Below, piece by piece: positions 16,925 to 25,937 of a DNA stretch of 64,000 nucleotides. The notes below the pieces were generated by a model that saw nothing but the letters and a program-made list of their open reading frames with translations, was not told the origin of the DNA and did no database searches. Position 1 is the first letter of the stretch. Each line of letters starts with the position of its first letter. This stretch comes from Proteobacteria bacterium UBA981. Lineage in GTDB: Bacteria; Pseudomonadota; Gammaproteobacteria; Ga0077536. Location: the NCBI GenBank assembly GCA_002292285.1, contig DBBP01000019.1:143741-207740 (forward strand), read 5' to 3'. The position numbers and the translations under genes were made by a program.

Positions 16925-18172
16925 TTATACGGCTTTAAGTTCGGCTTTCGTTTCTGTTCCCGCTCCCGTCGCATCGCGCTTGCTATAACCGTCGCGAGTT
17001 TGCGGAAACTTACGATCGAGAATGCGCGTCGCGATAACCGTACGCAGAATCTGCGCAGTGCCGCCTCCGATGGTGAACATGCGGGCATCGCGAACGATGC
17101 GCTCGAGCGGCGTATTACGCGAATAACCTTTGGCGCCGAACAGCTGCAAAGCATCATTGGTAACTTTAATCGCCATCTCCGAGGCGAACAGTTTGGCCTG
17201 TGCGGCCGCATTCGGATCGGGAAAGGGCGAATCTGCTGCGCCACGAGAGCGCGCTGCGCTGTAAATCATCAGGCGCGCTGCTTCGAGTTGCGTGCTCATA
17301 TCCGCGAGCATCCATTGCAAACCCTGAAACTCGGCGATTGGCCGCCCGAACTGTTCGCGCTCAAGAGTAAACAGGCGGGCGCGGTCGTACGCCCCTGCCG
17401 CAAGACCCAAAGCGACGGTGCCGGCGCCCACGCGCTGTGCGTTGTAGGCGTTCATCAATTCGCCAAAGCCGCGTTTGAAGCCGCCGGGCGGCGTCAACAC
17501 CCGCGACGCATCAACTTCCAGATCATTCAGAATAATTTCCGTTTCAGGAATGCCACGCAGGCCCATGGTGGGTTCTCGCGTGCCAATCTCAAGGCCGCTG
17601 TCCTCGTCTCTGATCGCGATGAATCCGCCGATCCCACAGTCGCTGCCGGTCTCGTCGAACACGCGTGCAAAGATCAGGTGGAACTTCGACACCCCGCCGC
17701 CGGTGATCCAGTGCTTTTTACCATTTAGCACATACCGATCGCCGCGTTTGTCCGCGCGCGTTGTCATCTCGCTCGCGGCACTGCCGGCGTCCGGTTCGGT
17801 AATGCATATAGCGGGTTTATCGCCACCGAGTACGAGCTCAGCTGCGAGCTTGCGCTGCGCCTGTGTGCCATATTCCATTACCGCCGAAATCGCACCCATG
17901 TTGGCCTCAACACTAATACGGCCTGTGACACCGCAGACTTTCGCCATTTCTTCGATAACAAGCGCGGCATCGAGGTAACTTAATCCCGCACCACCGTACG
18001 CAGCAGGGATAGTCATTCCCATAAACCCCGCTTCATGCAGCGCGCTGACGTTGTCCCAGGGATACTGCTCGCTGCGATCGACTTCGGCCGCGCGTGGCTC
18101 GATGACACGGGTGGCCAGATCGCGCGCGCGCTCCTGCAAGTCGAGCTGGGCCGTTGTGAGTCCGTAATGCAT
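16925..18172 (-). CDS. Acyl-CoA dehydrogenase lacking catalytic Glu (desulfinase-like)
   Basis: A 415-residue acyl-CoA dehydrogenase-fold flavoprotein. FAD and substrate motifs are intact (ICITEPDAGSAAS, KHWITGGG, REQFGRPIAEFQGLQ), yet neither usual base is present: the C-terminal motif reads IGGGTAQILR instead of YEGT, and the alternative position used by isovaleryl-CoA dehydrogenase is Gln246 (AYNAQRVGAG). Arg85 lies in GVTGRISVEA. Gln at this site together with Arg near residue 84 is what I recall for 3-sulfinopropionyl-CoA desulfinase of Advenella, which releases sulfite and gives propionyl-CoA without dehydrogenation. That role is inferred; other base-less relatives exist. A strong AAGGAG precedes the ATG. 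It precedes gcdH and follows the TTC38-like gene in the same direction. Confidence 0.85.
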   Translation of the reverse strand: MHYGLTTAQLDLQERARDLATRVIEPRAAEVDRSEQYPWDNVSALHEAGFMGMTIPAAYGGAGLSYLDAALVIEEMAKVCGVTGRISVEANMGAISAVMEYGTQAQRKLAAELVLGGDKPAICITEPDAGSAASEMTTRADKRGDRYVLNGKKHWITGGGVSKFHLIFARVFDETGSDCGIGGFIAIRDEDSGLEIGTREPTMGLRGIPETEIILNDLEVDASRVLTPPGGFKRGFGELMNAYNAQRVGAGTVALGLAAGAYDRARLFTLEREQFGRPIAEFQGLQWMLADMSTQLEAARLMIYSAARSRGAADSPFPDPNAAAQAKLFASEMAIKVTNDALQLFGAKGYSRNTPLERIVRDARMFTIGGGTAQILRTVIATRILDRKFPQTRDGYSKRDATGAGTETKAELKAV

Positions 18173-18259
18173 CAGTTATCTCCTTCGCTGGCGGCGTCGC
18201 AAATCTGCCGGGGCGGATAAACATCGTCGAGTCGCCGGCGCTCGAACGCCGGCATGGTG

Positions 18260-19645
18260 TTAATGAATATTCTGCGCCGCAATCGCCGCAATCGCCGCAC
18301 GTTGGGCGTGCTCGGTGTCGCCCGCCGCCTTCAGCACATCAGCATATTTGTTCCAACTGCCAACACTATTCGGGCGCAAGGTCAGGCGCTGCGACAACAA
18401 GGTCTGTGCGCGACCGTAGGCTTTGGCGCCGATCGCCGCATCGATCAGAATCTGAGTAAATAAATCGCGTTGTGCATGGCTGCCACCGATGGCACTCCAT
18501 TGATCACGCAGTGGCCATAGTCTGGCCAGCGCGGCATCGAAATCGCCGGATTCAAACGCGACCAGTCCTTCGCACATTGGAATAACGACGCTGTTGGTGA
18601 TCGAGGCCGAATAATTGTCCGGCGTTGCCGCGAACGATTTCAGGGAAACGAGATATTTCTCCACGACATCGTGTTGTTTGTTCGCTGCGAGTGCGAGACA
18701 ACTATGCAGATCGGTAAACGACAGAACGTGGTCGCCGATTTGCTTTTCAGCGTACTCAGTGAGGCCGTCCCAACGACCACCAACATTAACGCCCTGCAGC
18801 TCAAGACGCTTCAACAACGAGGCACCGTTCTGGATGTCGAGAAAGAACTCGGTGTTGGAGGTAATCACACGCTCGTCGTAAATTTTTAGCACGTAGTCGT
18901 AGTCGCCTTTCTCAAGTGCGAACAAGGCGAGGTGCCACCAGTTGTGACCTTGAAACGGATTGCGATCGGCCCATTCAGCAGGGTCACGGTCGAGCAGGGT
19001 GATGCCCTCGTCGAGTCTGCCCTGCATTTCAAGCACATGGGCAACTGAATGAATTGCCCACAGGTCGTCGCCATTCATGTCTATGGCGCGTCGCCCGAAG
19101 GCCTCTGCCCTGCTGTACTCGCCACATTCTTCCAGCCCAAAGCACATCATGCCGAGCACAAAGCTGAAGCCAGGCATTGAGGCATCCCAGGCATCGAAAA
19201 CGCCGGTGACGGTGTTGCGAATGACGTAATTACGACCCGTCCAGAAATTCACGTGGTGGTGCATTTTTAATGCGAGCAAATCGTGCGGATAGTCAGCCAG
19301 GATGTTCTCCCAACTTGCGCAGGCCGCCGTAATGTTGCCGGTTGCCAGCCCTGCCAGGGCATCAGCGTGCATGAGCTCGCGGCGCTGGGCAGGGTCGAGA
19401 TGCGCCCGCGCATGTTCAACGCTGGCGAGCATTTTCGGACGCACCACGACCGATTCCAGCATTGACATGATGTAGCCCCGCACGATGTGCGCCATGGGAA
19501 AATCGGCATCGTGATCAAAGGCCGCCTTCAGCGTTTTCGGCGCTTTTATGCGGTAGTTCCACAGGTCGAGAAGGGACGATTCGTAAATATCGAGTGCCTT
19601 AGGGTCACTGCAGGTAATTTCCAGTCCGCGTGAATCGGTGAGCAT
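18260..19645 (-). CDS. TTC38-like TPR-fold protein, copy 1
   Basis: A 461-residue helical repeat protein like the eukaryotic TTC38 family and its bacterial homologues. It consists of degenerate tetratricopeptide-like helical pairs with shared motifs FGLEECGEY, WAIHSVAHVLEM, HNWWHLALF and IGGSHAQRD. There is no signal peptide, so it should be cytosolic. The ATG at 19645 has GAGGA at the right distance; an open extension of 43 codons upstream is not needed. The C-terminus ends in an alanine-rich stretch coded by short CGCCGCAAT repeats. It is the first gene of a minus-strand group with the two acyl-CoA dehydrogenases. The biochemical role of the family is unknown. Confidence 0.85.
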   Translation of the reverse strand: MLTDSRGLEITCSDPKALDIYESSLLDLWNYRIKAPKTLKAAFDHDADFPMAHIVRGYIMSMLESVVVRPKMLASVEHARAHLDPAQRRELMHADALAGLATGNITAACASWENILADYPHDLLALKMHHHVNFWTGRNYVIRNTVTGVFDAWDASMPGFSFVLGMMCFGLEECGEYSRAEAFGRRAIDMNGDDLWAIHSVAHVLEMQGRLDEGITLLDRDPAEWADRNPFQGHNWWHLALFALEKGDYDYVLKIYDERVITSNTEFFLDIQNGASLLKRLELQGVNVGGRWDGLTEYAEKQIGDHVLSFTDLHSCLALAANKQHDVVEKYLVSLKSFAATPDNYSASITNSVVIPMCEGLVAFESGDFDAALARLWPLRDQWSAIGGSHAQRDLFTQILIDAAIGAKAYGRAQTLLSQRLTLRPNSVGSWNKYADVLKAAGDTEHAQRAAIAAIAAQNIH

Positions 19646-19897
19646 GAATGTGTTCCTCAAAAGTCGGTTGAGGCGGAGTTCCTTATGCGGAGACAGTCGC
19701 CGGAGATTTCGGGGCCGTTCAGGGCGGAATCCTAGCATTTCAGACCGCTCTCGACGTAGCCAGGCGTATGCCAATGCGCCGCTTGTGAAGGGGCCCGAGT
19801 GCCTGCGTTGCAGCTATGGGAGCAAGTAGGGACATGCAAGCGTTTGTGGCGGGCCTCATGCTAGCATCGGGACAGGTTTTTACGTGGGGATAAAGGA

Positions 19898-21547
19898 ATG
19901 GCGGTTCATGGCGGTAGGCTCGCAGCGCGGGCTCTGAAACAGGCTGGGGTGGAATGTATCTTCACGCTCAGTGGCGGTCATGTGATGGCAATCTACGACG
20001 GCTGTCTGGACGAGGGCATCAAGGTCGTTGATGTGCGTCACGAACAAGCGGCAGTACACGCTGCGGACGCCTGGAGTCGGCTTAACCCGGGCAAAATCGG
20101 CTGTGCCGTTCTGACGGCAGGCCCCGGCGTAACCGATGGCGTGACCGGCGTCGCGAACGCATGGCGCGCCAACAGCCCGATACTGGTGATTGGTGGCCAG
20201 GGGCCGTTCAACAACCTGCGCCGTGGCTCGCTACAGGAAATGGACCATGTCGCGGTCATGAAGCCGATCACCAAATGGGCCGACACCTGCTACGACACAG
20301 CCAGAATTCCGGATTACATCGAAATGGCGATTCGCCATGCGGTGTCTGGTAATCCCGGCCCGGCTTTTCTGGAAATTCCGATGGACGTGCTGGGCGGCGA
20401 GCTGGAATGGGATCAGGTGCGCATGCCGACCATCCGCACCGAGCCACCGCTGATGGTACCGGCACAAGCCGATATTGATGCCGCGATGGATATCCTCGCC
20501 ACAGCGGAACGGCCGGTGATGATGGTTGGGACCAGTGTGAAGTGGTCGAACGCTTCCGGGGCGGTACAAAAATTCATCGAACAGGTGCACATCCCGACGT
20601 TCGTCAACGGTATGGGCCGCGGCGCGGTTAAACCCGGTACGCCAGAGCTACTCAACCGGGCAAGAAAGGCCGCCATCACGCAATGCGATGTATTTATCTG
20701 CGCGGGCGTGTTGCTCGATTTTCGTCTTGGGTATGGTGCGACGATTCCCGCTGACGCGAAAATTATTCAGCTCGATATCGAAAACGAGTTGATCGGTACC
20801 AACCGCTCCGCAGACGCCGCGGTGGTCGGTAATCTCGCCAGCGCATTCGACGCCATGCTCGAGTCCGCGAATGGCCGTGCCAAGGCACTCGATTACAGCG
20901 GCTGGCGCGATACAGTCATCGCGACTGAAGCTGAGCTTGAAAAGGCTTTCGTCGCGCAACTCGATTCCGATGAGGTGCCAATCGACCCCTTGCGCCTGTG
21001 TCGCGAAATCCGCGATTTCGTTGCCGACAAGGATGTGATTCTGATCGGCGACGGCGGCGACATTGTCGCTCAAGCCTCCAAGGTGCTACCGGTGCCGGAA
21101 GAGAACTGCTGGATGGACCCAGGCCCGCTCGGCACGCTTGGCGTTGGTATGCCGTTCGCCCTCGCTGCCCAGCTTGCCAAGCCGGAAAAACGTGTACTCA
21201 TTATTTACGGCGACGGTGCCTTTGGTTTGAACGGTTTCGAATACGACACTGCGGTGCGGTTCAACTTGCCGATAGTCGGTATCGTTGGTGTCGATGCCGC
21301 GTGGGGCCAAATGGCCAGACCGCAGGTGGATGTTTATGGTTACGACCGCCTGGTTGCAACCAAACTCAATTACACCCGCTACGACAAGATCGTCGAGGCC
21401 ATGGGTGGCTACGGTGAGTATTGCGAGCGGCCTGAAGAAATCGGCCCGGCGCTGGAACGAGCGTTCGCGTCAGGCAAACCAGCCCTGGTCAATGTCGTCA
21501 TGCGCCAGGACATCGATACCGGCATGAAGGGCAGCACCTATATGTAA
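19898..21547 (+). CDS. Thiamine diphosphate-dependent enzyme (acetolactate synthase/2-hydroxyacyl-CoA lyase-like)
   Basis: A 549-residue ThDP enzyme of the acetolactate synthase superfamily. The N-terminal Pyr domain has the ThDP-activating glutamate in VRHEQAAVHAADAWSR (Glu49) and TAGPGVTDGVTGVANA. The middle domain follows RPVMMVGTSVKWS. The PP domain has GDG at 438-440 and an Asp at 466 (GVDAAWG), a spacing that fits the Mg-ThDP motif GDG-x(n)-N/D. Full-length acetolactate synthases also have FAD-contact residues and a regulatory subunit gene; neither is evident, and the overall look is closer to ILVBL/HACL-type lyases that cleave 2-hydroxyacyl chains. AAGGA precedes the start. An LLM enzyme gene follows 85 bp later and may share the transcript. 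Confidence 0.88.
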   Translation: MAVHGGRLAARALKQAGVECIFTLSGGHVMAIYDGCLDEGIKVVDVRHEQAAVHAADAWSRLNPGKIGCAVLTAGPGVTDGVTGVANAWRANSPILVIGGQGPFNNLRRGSLQEMDHVAVMKPITKWADTCYDTARIPDYIEMAIRHAVSGNPGPAFLEIPMDVLGGELEWDQVRMPTIRTEPPLMVPAQADIDAAMDILATAERPVMMVGTSVKWSNASGAVQKFIEQVHIPTFVNGMGRGAVKPGTPELLNRARKAAITQCDVFICAGVLLDFRLGYGATIPADAKIIQLDIENELIGTNRSADAAVVGNLASAFDAMLESANGRAKALDYSGWRDTVIATEAELEKAFVAQLDSDEVPIDPLRLCREIRDFVADKDVILIGDGGDIVAQASKVLPVPEENCWMDPGPLGTLGVGMPFALAAQLAKPEKRVLIIYGDGAFGLNGFEYDTAVRFNLPIVGIVGVDAAWGQMARPQVDVYGYDRLVATKLNYTRYDKIVEAMGGYGEYCERPEEIGPALERAFASGKPALVNVVMRQDIDTGMKGSTYM

Positions 21548-21632
21548 GGTGTGCCGCGACCCATAAAGATCTCTGCGACTTTTTGCGCAGGGCAATAATG
21601 ACCCAGAAAATGATAGAGAGAGTGCAGGAATT

Positions 21633-22511
21633 ATGAAGATAGGATTTGGTTTTATCGGTGCGGGCCTGTCGGCCGACCCAGACATCATCTCGCTAATCGC
21701 CACGACGTGCGAAGCGTGTGATTTTCATTCGCTATGGGCACCAGAACACATTGTGCTGCTCGATAAATATGCCGCGAAATATCCTTATACGCAGGATGGC
21801 GTGATGCCGTTTCCGAGCATGGAAGTCGATCTGCTCGACCCGTTTATCGCTCTGACCTACGCTGCTGCGGTCACCAAGAAGATTCGCCTTGGCACCGGTA
21901 TCTGCTTGCTGCCGGAACGTCACCCTCTGATTGTTGCGAAAGAAGTCGCAAGCATCGACAAGGTCAGTAAGGGACGATTCGATTTCGGCGTCGGTATCGG
22001 CTGGATGCGCGAAGAATTCGAGGCACTGGGTATTCCATGGCCGAAACGTGCCCAGCGTACGCGCGATTATCTCGCCGCTATGAACAGCCTGTGGACGGAC
22101 GCCGTAAGCGAACACAAAGGCGATTTCTGCGAATTCCAACCCTTGCGCTCGTTTCCGAAACCGGTACAGACACCCCACCCCCCGATCATTTTCGGTGGCG
22201 AGTCCGAGCCGGCATTACGACGTGTCGGCGAGATTGGCAATGGCTGGTGGGGCGTGAATGTCAGCGTTGACGCGGCCAAACAACACATCGCCACGATCAA
22301 AGGCTTCGCCGAAGCTGCCGGTCGCGATCCATCCAAGTTGAGCCTCGCGGTTTCGCCGCAACTCGGTATGCCAGTCAGCCTCGACGAAGTGAAGCAGTAT
22401 GCTGATTTGGGCATTGACCAGGTCGTCGTCGGCGCGTTCGCAGGGAGCGCCGATGAATACAAACAGGTCCTGGAAACCACTGCAGAGACGCTGATTGTGC
22501 CGTTGGGTTAA
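21633..22511 (+). CDS. LLM-class flavin-dependent oxidoreductase (F420-type)
   Basis: A 292-residue luciferase-like TIM-barrel protein closely similar in layout to the one at 2.8-3.6 kb. Landmarks are FGFIGAGLSADPD, DFHSLWAPEHIVLLDKY, KIRLGTGICLLPERHP, DFGVGIGWMREEFEALG and IIFGGESEPALRRVGE. Proteins with this set are generally assigned as F420-dependent (TIGR03619). GCAGGAA lies upstream of the ATG. It comes 85 bp after the ThDP enzyme gene, so the two may work together, for example on a hydroxylated or oxo acyl substrate; the pairing itself is observed, the function is inferred. No F420 biosynthesis gene is present in the window. Confidence 0.88.
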   Translation: MKIGFGFIGAGLSADPDIISLIATTCEACDFHSLWAPEHIVLLDKYAAKYPYTQDGVMPFPSMEVDLLDPFIALTYAAAVTKKIRLGTGICLLPERHPLIVAKEVASIDKVSKGRFDFGVGIGWMREEFEALGIPWPKRAQRTRDYLAAMNSLWTDAVSEHKGDFCEFQPLRSFPKPVQTPHPPIIFGGESEPALRRVGEIGNGWWGVNVSVDAAKQHIATIKGFAEAAGRDPSKLSLAVSPQLGMPVSLDEVKQYADLGIDQVVVGAFAGSADEYKQVLETTAETLIVPLG

Positions 22512-22816
22512 GCGGAAAAGTCTACGTCGGCAGATCTCTGCCGGCGTTTGCTCGCAATGACGACACCCCCGGCCGGGCAGGGGTGGATGACAATTGACGT
22601 TGCTTCCAGGTGAATACCGCCATGCCCCCTTGCAGGGACACGGGTGCCCAGGCAGCGATTACAGCCAACGGCTCTTCGGCGCATTGCCTGACGGCCGTTT
22701 GGTAGCCTGGAAATACGCCGCAGAATTAGCGAATGGGACGCTCAATCGCCCTATACTCGTGTGACTTGCCGGGCGGTCTCGACCGGCCCAGCCTCATGCA
22801 ACCAGGAGGACGTTGA
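22512..22816. other. Intergenic region without a supported gene
   Basis: About 305 bp between the LLM and acyltransferase genes. I see no coding frame with a credible start and no long repeat. A TATACT hexamer near 22752 could be a -10 element for the acyltransferase gene, but no convincing -35 accompanies it. Confidence 0.5.
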
Positions 22817-23857
22817 TTGAGCTCCCCTGCCAGCAGAATTCAAGAACTCGACGCGTTGCGCGGAATTGCCGCGATAGCGGTCATGCTGTTTCACTTCACG
22901 TATCGGTTTGGCGAGCTCTACGGATATCAGAGCACGCCACCCGTGCAGTTCACGCAGGGTAGTTATGGCGTTCAGCTCTTCTTTCTAATTAGTGGTTTCG
23001 TCATCTTCATGACGTTGAACCGGACCCAGCGGCCGCTCGACTTCGTCGTTTCGCGTACCTCGCGTCTTTACCCGACTTACTGGGCAGCCTTGATCTCGAC
23101 ATTCACCATTGTGTCTGTGTTCGGCCTCCCGGGTAGAGAGCTGGGTTGGTTCCCGTTTCTCGCCAACTTCACGATGATGCAAAGTTTCGTTCCCGGTGTC
23201 TCGAGCGTCGACGGCGTTTATTGGACGCTCGCGGTCGAGCTCTGTTTCTACTGCGTGATGTTCGGTGTCTACACCTGCAACCAAATGCAACGCATCGAGT
23301 GGATCGGATTACTCTGGATAGGTCTTTCTCTGGTTGAGGAGATCACGCCCCTGCGAGACGTTTTTATCGGGAAATTGCTCAATCTTTTTTTGATTCTGAA
23401 TTACGCATATCTGTTCGTCGGGGGAATTTGCTTCTACAAAATATTCACAAAGACCGCGACAAAGCTCACTTACGCCACGCTTATTGCCAGTGTCACTATG
23501 GTCCCGGTATTTACCCCTGTCGACGGCCTACTCGCTGTGTTTATAAGCTACGGCATTTTCGGCCTATTTCTGACCGGCAATCTGCGCGTTCTGAATGCCC
23601 GTTTGTTTGTCTTTATGGGAACGATCTCATATGCCCTTTACCTCGTACATCAGAATATCGGCTACGTTGTGATGCTCGAAATTCGCGATCGGGGGCATTC
23701 GGAAAACTGGGGCATCGTTGGCGCAATGGTCGTTGCGATTACTCTGGCGACGGCAATAACCTATCTGGTTGAGAAGCCTCTCATTTCGTTGATTCGGTCC
23801 CACTACAAAAACTGGAAGGAGCGCGGTCCGGTGCTTGCGAGTGGCGCAGCTTCCTGA
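22817..23857 (+). CDS. Acyltransferase 3 (OafA/YrhL-like) membrane protein
   Basis: A 346-residue multi-spanning membrane O-acyltransferase. The acyltransferase-3 signature is strong: RIQELDALRGIAAIAVMLFHF at the N-terminus with the essential R-G and H, QLFFLISGFVIFMTL, RLYPTYWA and the later YWTLAVELCFY. About ten hydrophobic segments follow. The C-terminus ends in a short basic cytoplasmic tail. Such proteins acetylate or otherwise acylate sugars of lipopolysaccharide, exopolysaccharide or antibiotics. The start is TTG with AGGAGG seven bases upstream. It has no glycan genes nearby, so the acceptor is unknown. AT content is slightly higher than in the flanking acyl-CoA genes. Confidence 0.92.
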   Translation: MSSPASRIQELDALRGIAAIAVMLFHFTYRFGELYGYQSTPPVQFTQGSYGVQLFFLISGFVIFMTLNRTQRPLDFVVSRTSRLYPTYWAALISTFTIVSVFGLPGRELGWFPFLANFTMMQSFVPGVSSVDGVYWTLAVELCFYCVMFGVYTCNQMQRIEWIGLLWIGLSLVEEITPLRDVFIGKLLNLFLILNYAYLFVGGICFYKIFTKTATKLTYATLIASVTMVPVFTPVDGLLAVFISYGIFGLFLTGNLRVLNARLFVFMGTISYALYLVHQNIGYVVMLEIRDRGHSENWGIVGAMVVAITLATAITYLVEKPLISLIRSHYKNWKERGPVLASGAAS

Positions 23858-23917
23858 CCAAAAGCTGCGCCTAGATAAGTAAGCCGCGAAGTATCGTTAT
23901 ATACAAGGTACCAGTAA

Positions 23918-24301
23918 CTGCCTGCCCGCTTCGCCCCGCTCTTGGCAGAATCGAAAGGCTCAATCGTCAATATTTCTTCAGTGACAGGGCGCGCGCATAT
24001 ACCGGGAATGGGGGCTTACGGCTCTACCAAAGCTGCACTGCATCACCTCTCAACGATATGCGCGATTGAGTTGGGCCCTCTGGGGATCCGTGTCAATGCT
24101 GTTTCTCCAGGGGCGACCAGAACGGATATGGGTGGTGTTGCAATCGATGCGTTCGGTGAGCGGGCGTTTGAGCAGATGACACCGCTTCAGAGAGTTGGCA
24201 TCCCGAGCGATATCGCGAAGGCCGTGTTCTACGTCGCGAGCGAGGACGCGGGATGGGTCACGGGCCAAGTCATCGAAGCCTCGGGGGAAATGTCGCTATA
24301 A
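23918..24301 (+). pseudogene. 5'-truncated SDR remnant
   Basis: The last roughly 120 residues of a short-chain dehydrogenase. The frame includes RFAPLLAESKGSIVNISS with the catalytic serine, YGSTKAALHHLS with the Tyr-x-x-x-Lys pair, RVNAVSPGATRTDM and a normal C-terminus (VTGQVIEASGEMSL). The N-terminal half with the nucleotide-binding TGxxxGIG and NNAG motifs is missing: an in-frame TAA at 23915 precedes the homologous part and unrelated sequence lies upstream. Without the cofactor site it cannot work as a dehydrogenase. A TTG at 23942 could in principle start a short protein, but there is no clear ribosome-binding site. It directly follows the acyltransferase gene and probably marks an old deletion junction. 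Confidence 0.7.
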
Positions 24302-24962
24302 CGGCCAGACAGACTTGGATACCTGGAAATAGTAGCTCTAGACCGTGAGGGTCTCGCTGTTCGTCTGAGCGTTTAAGTACGGCCAAACTCGAGACGGCCA
24401 CGAACGTCCGTGCGAACACGTGGCTGTCGCTTAATTACCCTATTGATCCTCTCAAGCGTGAGCTAATCAGATCTCGCTCAGCAAACGGATCATGTTTAGA
24501 TTTTGCATAAGAGTGACCGCGATTGCGCAGCCGAGCACCATATATACCGACTGCGCCAGGACTTTGGCGAGGATGTTGAGCGGCGTGGGCGATTCAACTA
24601 GGCGCTGGATCATGACATGTCGTCCTTTAGGCCAATTGGCCAAATATTGCGATGCAGCAATTTTAGTGCAGTGCAGCAATCGCGACTAGGATGCAATCTG
24701 GAACAAGACTTGTGCCTGCGACGACACATCGCCGCCGGGCGAGATGGGCGTGCCTACATTGCACACGTACCGAGGCACTGAAACGCTTGGCATCGGAAAG
24801 TTGCCCGGCCGGTGGCGGCCGCACTATGTGACGCTGAGCACGCCACCATCGACTCGCCGACTCACGCTTCGATTGGCGCTTAGCCGCGCTTTTGACGAAT
24901 TTTTGTCGATGTTGTGCCGACCTTGCACAAAGGCTGAAGGTCAGCAGCACAGAGGTGGACTA
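24302..24962. other. Gene-poor spacer
   Basis: About 660 bp between the SDR remnant and the LysR regulator. Apart from the possible 48-residue peptide at 24467-24613, the frames here lack family signatures and start signals. No repeat or hairpin stands out. Confidence 0.5.
24467..24613 (-). CDS. Possible 48-residue membrane peptide
   Basis: A short frame starting MIQRLVESPTPLNILAK with one hydrophobic stretch (VYMVLGCAIAVTLMQNLNMI) that could span the membrane. AAAGGA lies about nine bases before the ATG on the minus strand. Nothing in it is recognisable and no homologue is known to me; chance remains a realistic explanation. It lies in the gap between the SDR remnant and the LysR gene. Confidence 0.28.
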   Translation of the reverse strand: MIQRLVESPTPLNILAKVLAQSVYMVLGCAIAVTLMQNLNMIRLLSEI

Positions 24963-25937
24963 TCAGGCCGTGCTGAATGCCCTCGGGACGGACGTGCGGG
25001 GAACTGTGCCCTGCACCAGATACACGCCCGCAATACCTGGCAGGTGAGCGTGTTTGGTAGCGTAGTCTTCGTAGAAATCGAGAAATATGCGCACCTTCGC
25101 CGCGACATGGTCGCGACTACCGTAAAGCGCATATAAGGGTAAAGTTACTGGTTCAGCATCACGCAGCTGTAGTTCGATGACCTCGGCATGTTCAAGTTCC
25201 TCGGTGACGGCATACTGCGGCACATAGGCAATGCCGAGACCTTCAATGGCAGCCTCAATGACTGCTTCGGTGCTGAGTGACGAAAAATTGCCAGTGACCT
25301 GCTGCGTGACTTTGCTGTTCGCGTGGCGCAGTTCCCATATGCCATCGAATTGAATTGAGGCGTCGATGATGCAGTTGAAATTGGCAAGGTCGACCAATCG
25401 GTCCGGCGCGCCAAAGCGCTCGATGTATGCGGGTGCCGCGCACAATACAAACGGTGCATCCCCAACATGTTTGGCGACCAGGGAACTGTCACGCAGTTTA
25501 CCGAGGCGAAAGATCAAGTCGAGGCGCGAGGCGATCACATCTGGTTCGTCGTCCTGCAAGCCGAGCTCGACGCGCAGTTCCGGGTTGTCCCTCGCGAAAG
25601 CGGCGATGACCTGGGTTAACACATGAGTACCGAAAGAGGGTGGGCAATTAACGCGCAAAAGTCCTCGCGGACCAGCCGCAAGCATGCTCACAGCAGCCTC
25701 GACTTCGTCGATGGAGCGCAGAATGTCATCGACCCGCGACACATACAGTTCACCCGCGTCGGTAAGCGAGACTCCGCGCGTGGTCCGGTGCAGCAGACGA
25801 ACGTTGAGAACGTCTTCCAGGTGTTTTATTTGCTTGGACATCATGCCCGGAGTCACGCCAAGCGTTTTGGCAGCAGCTGAAAGCGAGCCCAGCTTGGCGA
25901 CGGTGATCAACGCCCGCATGTGCCTGATTTTGTCCAT
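24963..25937 (-). CDS. LysR family transcriptional regulator
   Basis: A 324-residue LysR-type regulator. Residues 1-60 are a winged helix-turn-helix (MRALITVAKLGSLSAAAKTLGVTPGMMSKQIKHLE) and the rest is the effector-binding domain, with GLLRVNCPPSFGTHVL starting the first subdomain and the hinge near LDLIFRLG. It belongs to the CrgA/DmlR-like branch that often controls oxidoreductase genes. GGAAAAAA precedes the ATG. The last 30 residues run beyond the usual length. No divergent gene is adjacent, because about 520 bp without a supported gene lies upstream, so its target cannot be named from context. Confidence 0.93.
   Translation of the reverse strand: MDKIRHMRALITVAKLGSLSAAAKTLGVTPGMMSKQIKHLEDVLNVRLLHRTTRGVSLTDAGELYVSRVDDILRSIDEVEAAVSMLAAGPRGLLRVNCPPSFGTHVLTQVIAAFARDNPELRVELGLQDDEPDVIASRLDLIFRLGKLRDSSLVAKHVGDAPFVLCAAPAYIERFGAPDRLVDLANFNCIIDASIQFDGIWELRHANSKVTQQVTGNFSSLSTEAVIEAAIEGLGIAYVPQYAVTEELEHAEVIELQLRDAEPVTLPLYALYGSRDHVAAKVRIFLDFYEDYATKHAHLPGIAGVYLVQGTVPRTSVPRAFSTA

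Noticed and set aside
16685..17728. 347-codon open frame on the plus strand
   Set aside because: Overlaps two acyl-CoA dehydrogenases on the opposite strand; composition lacks protein-like pattern.
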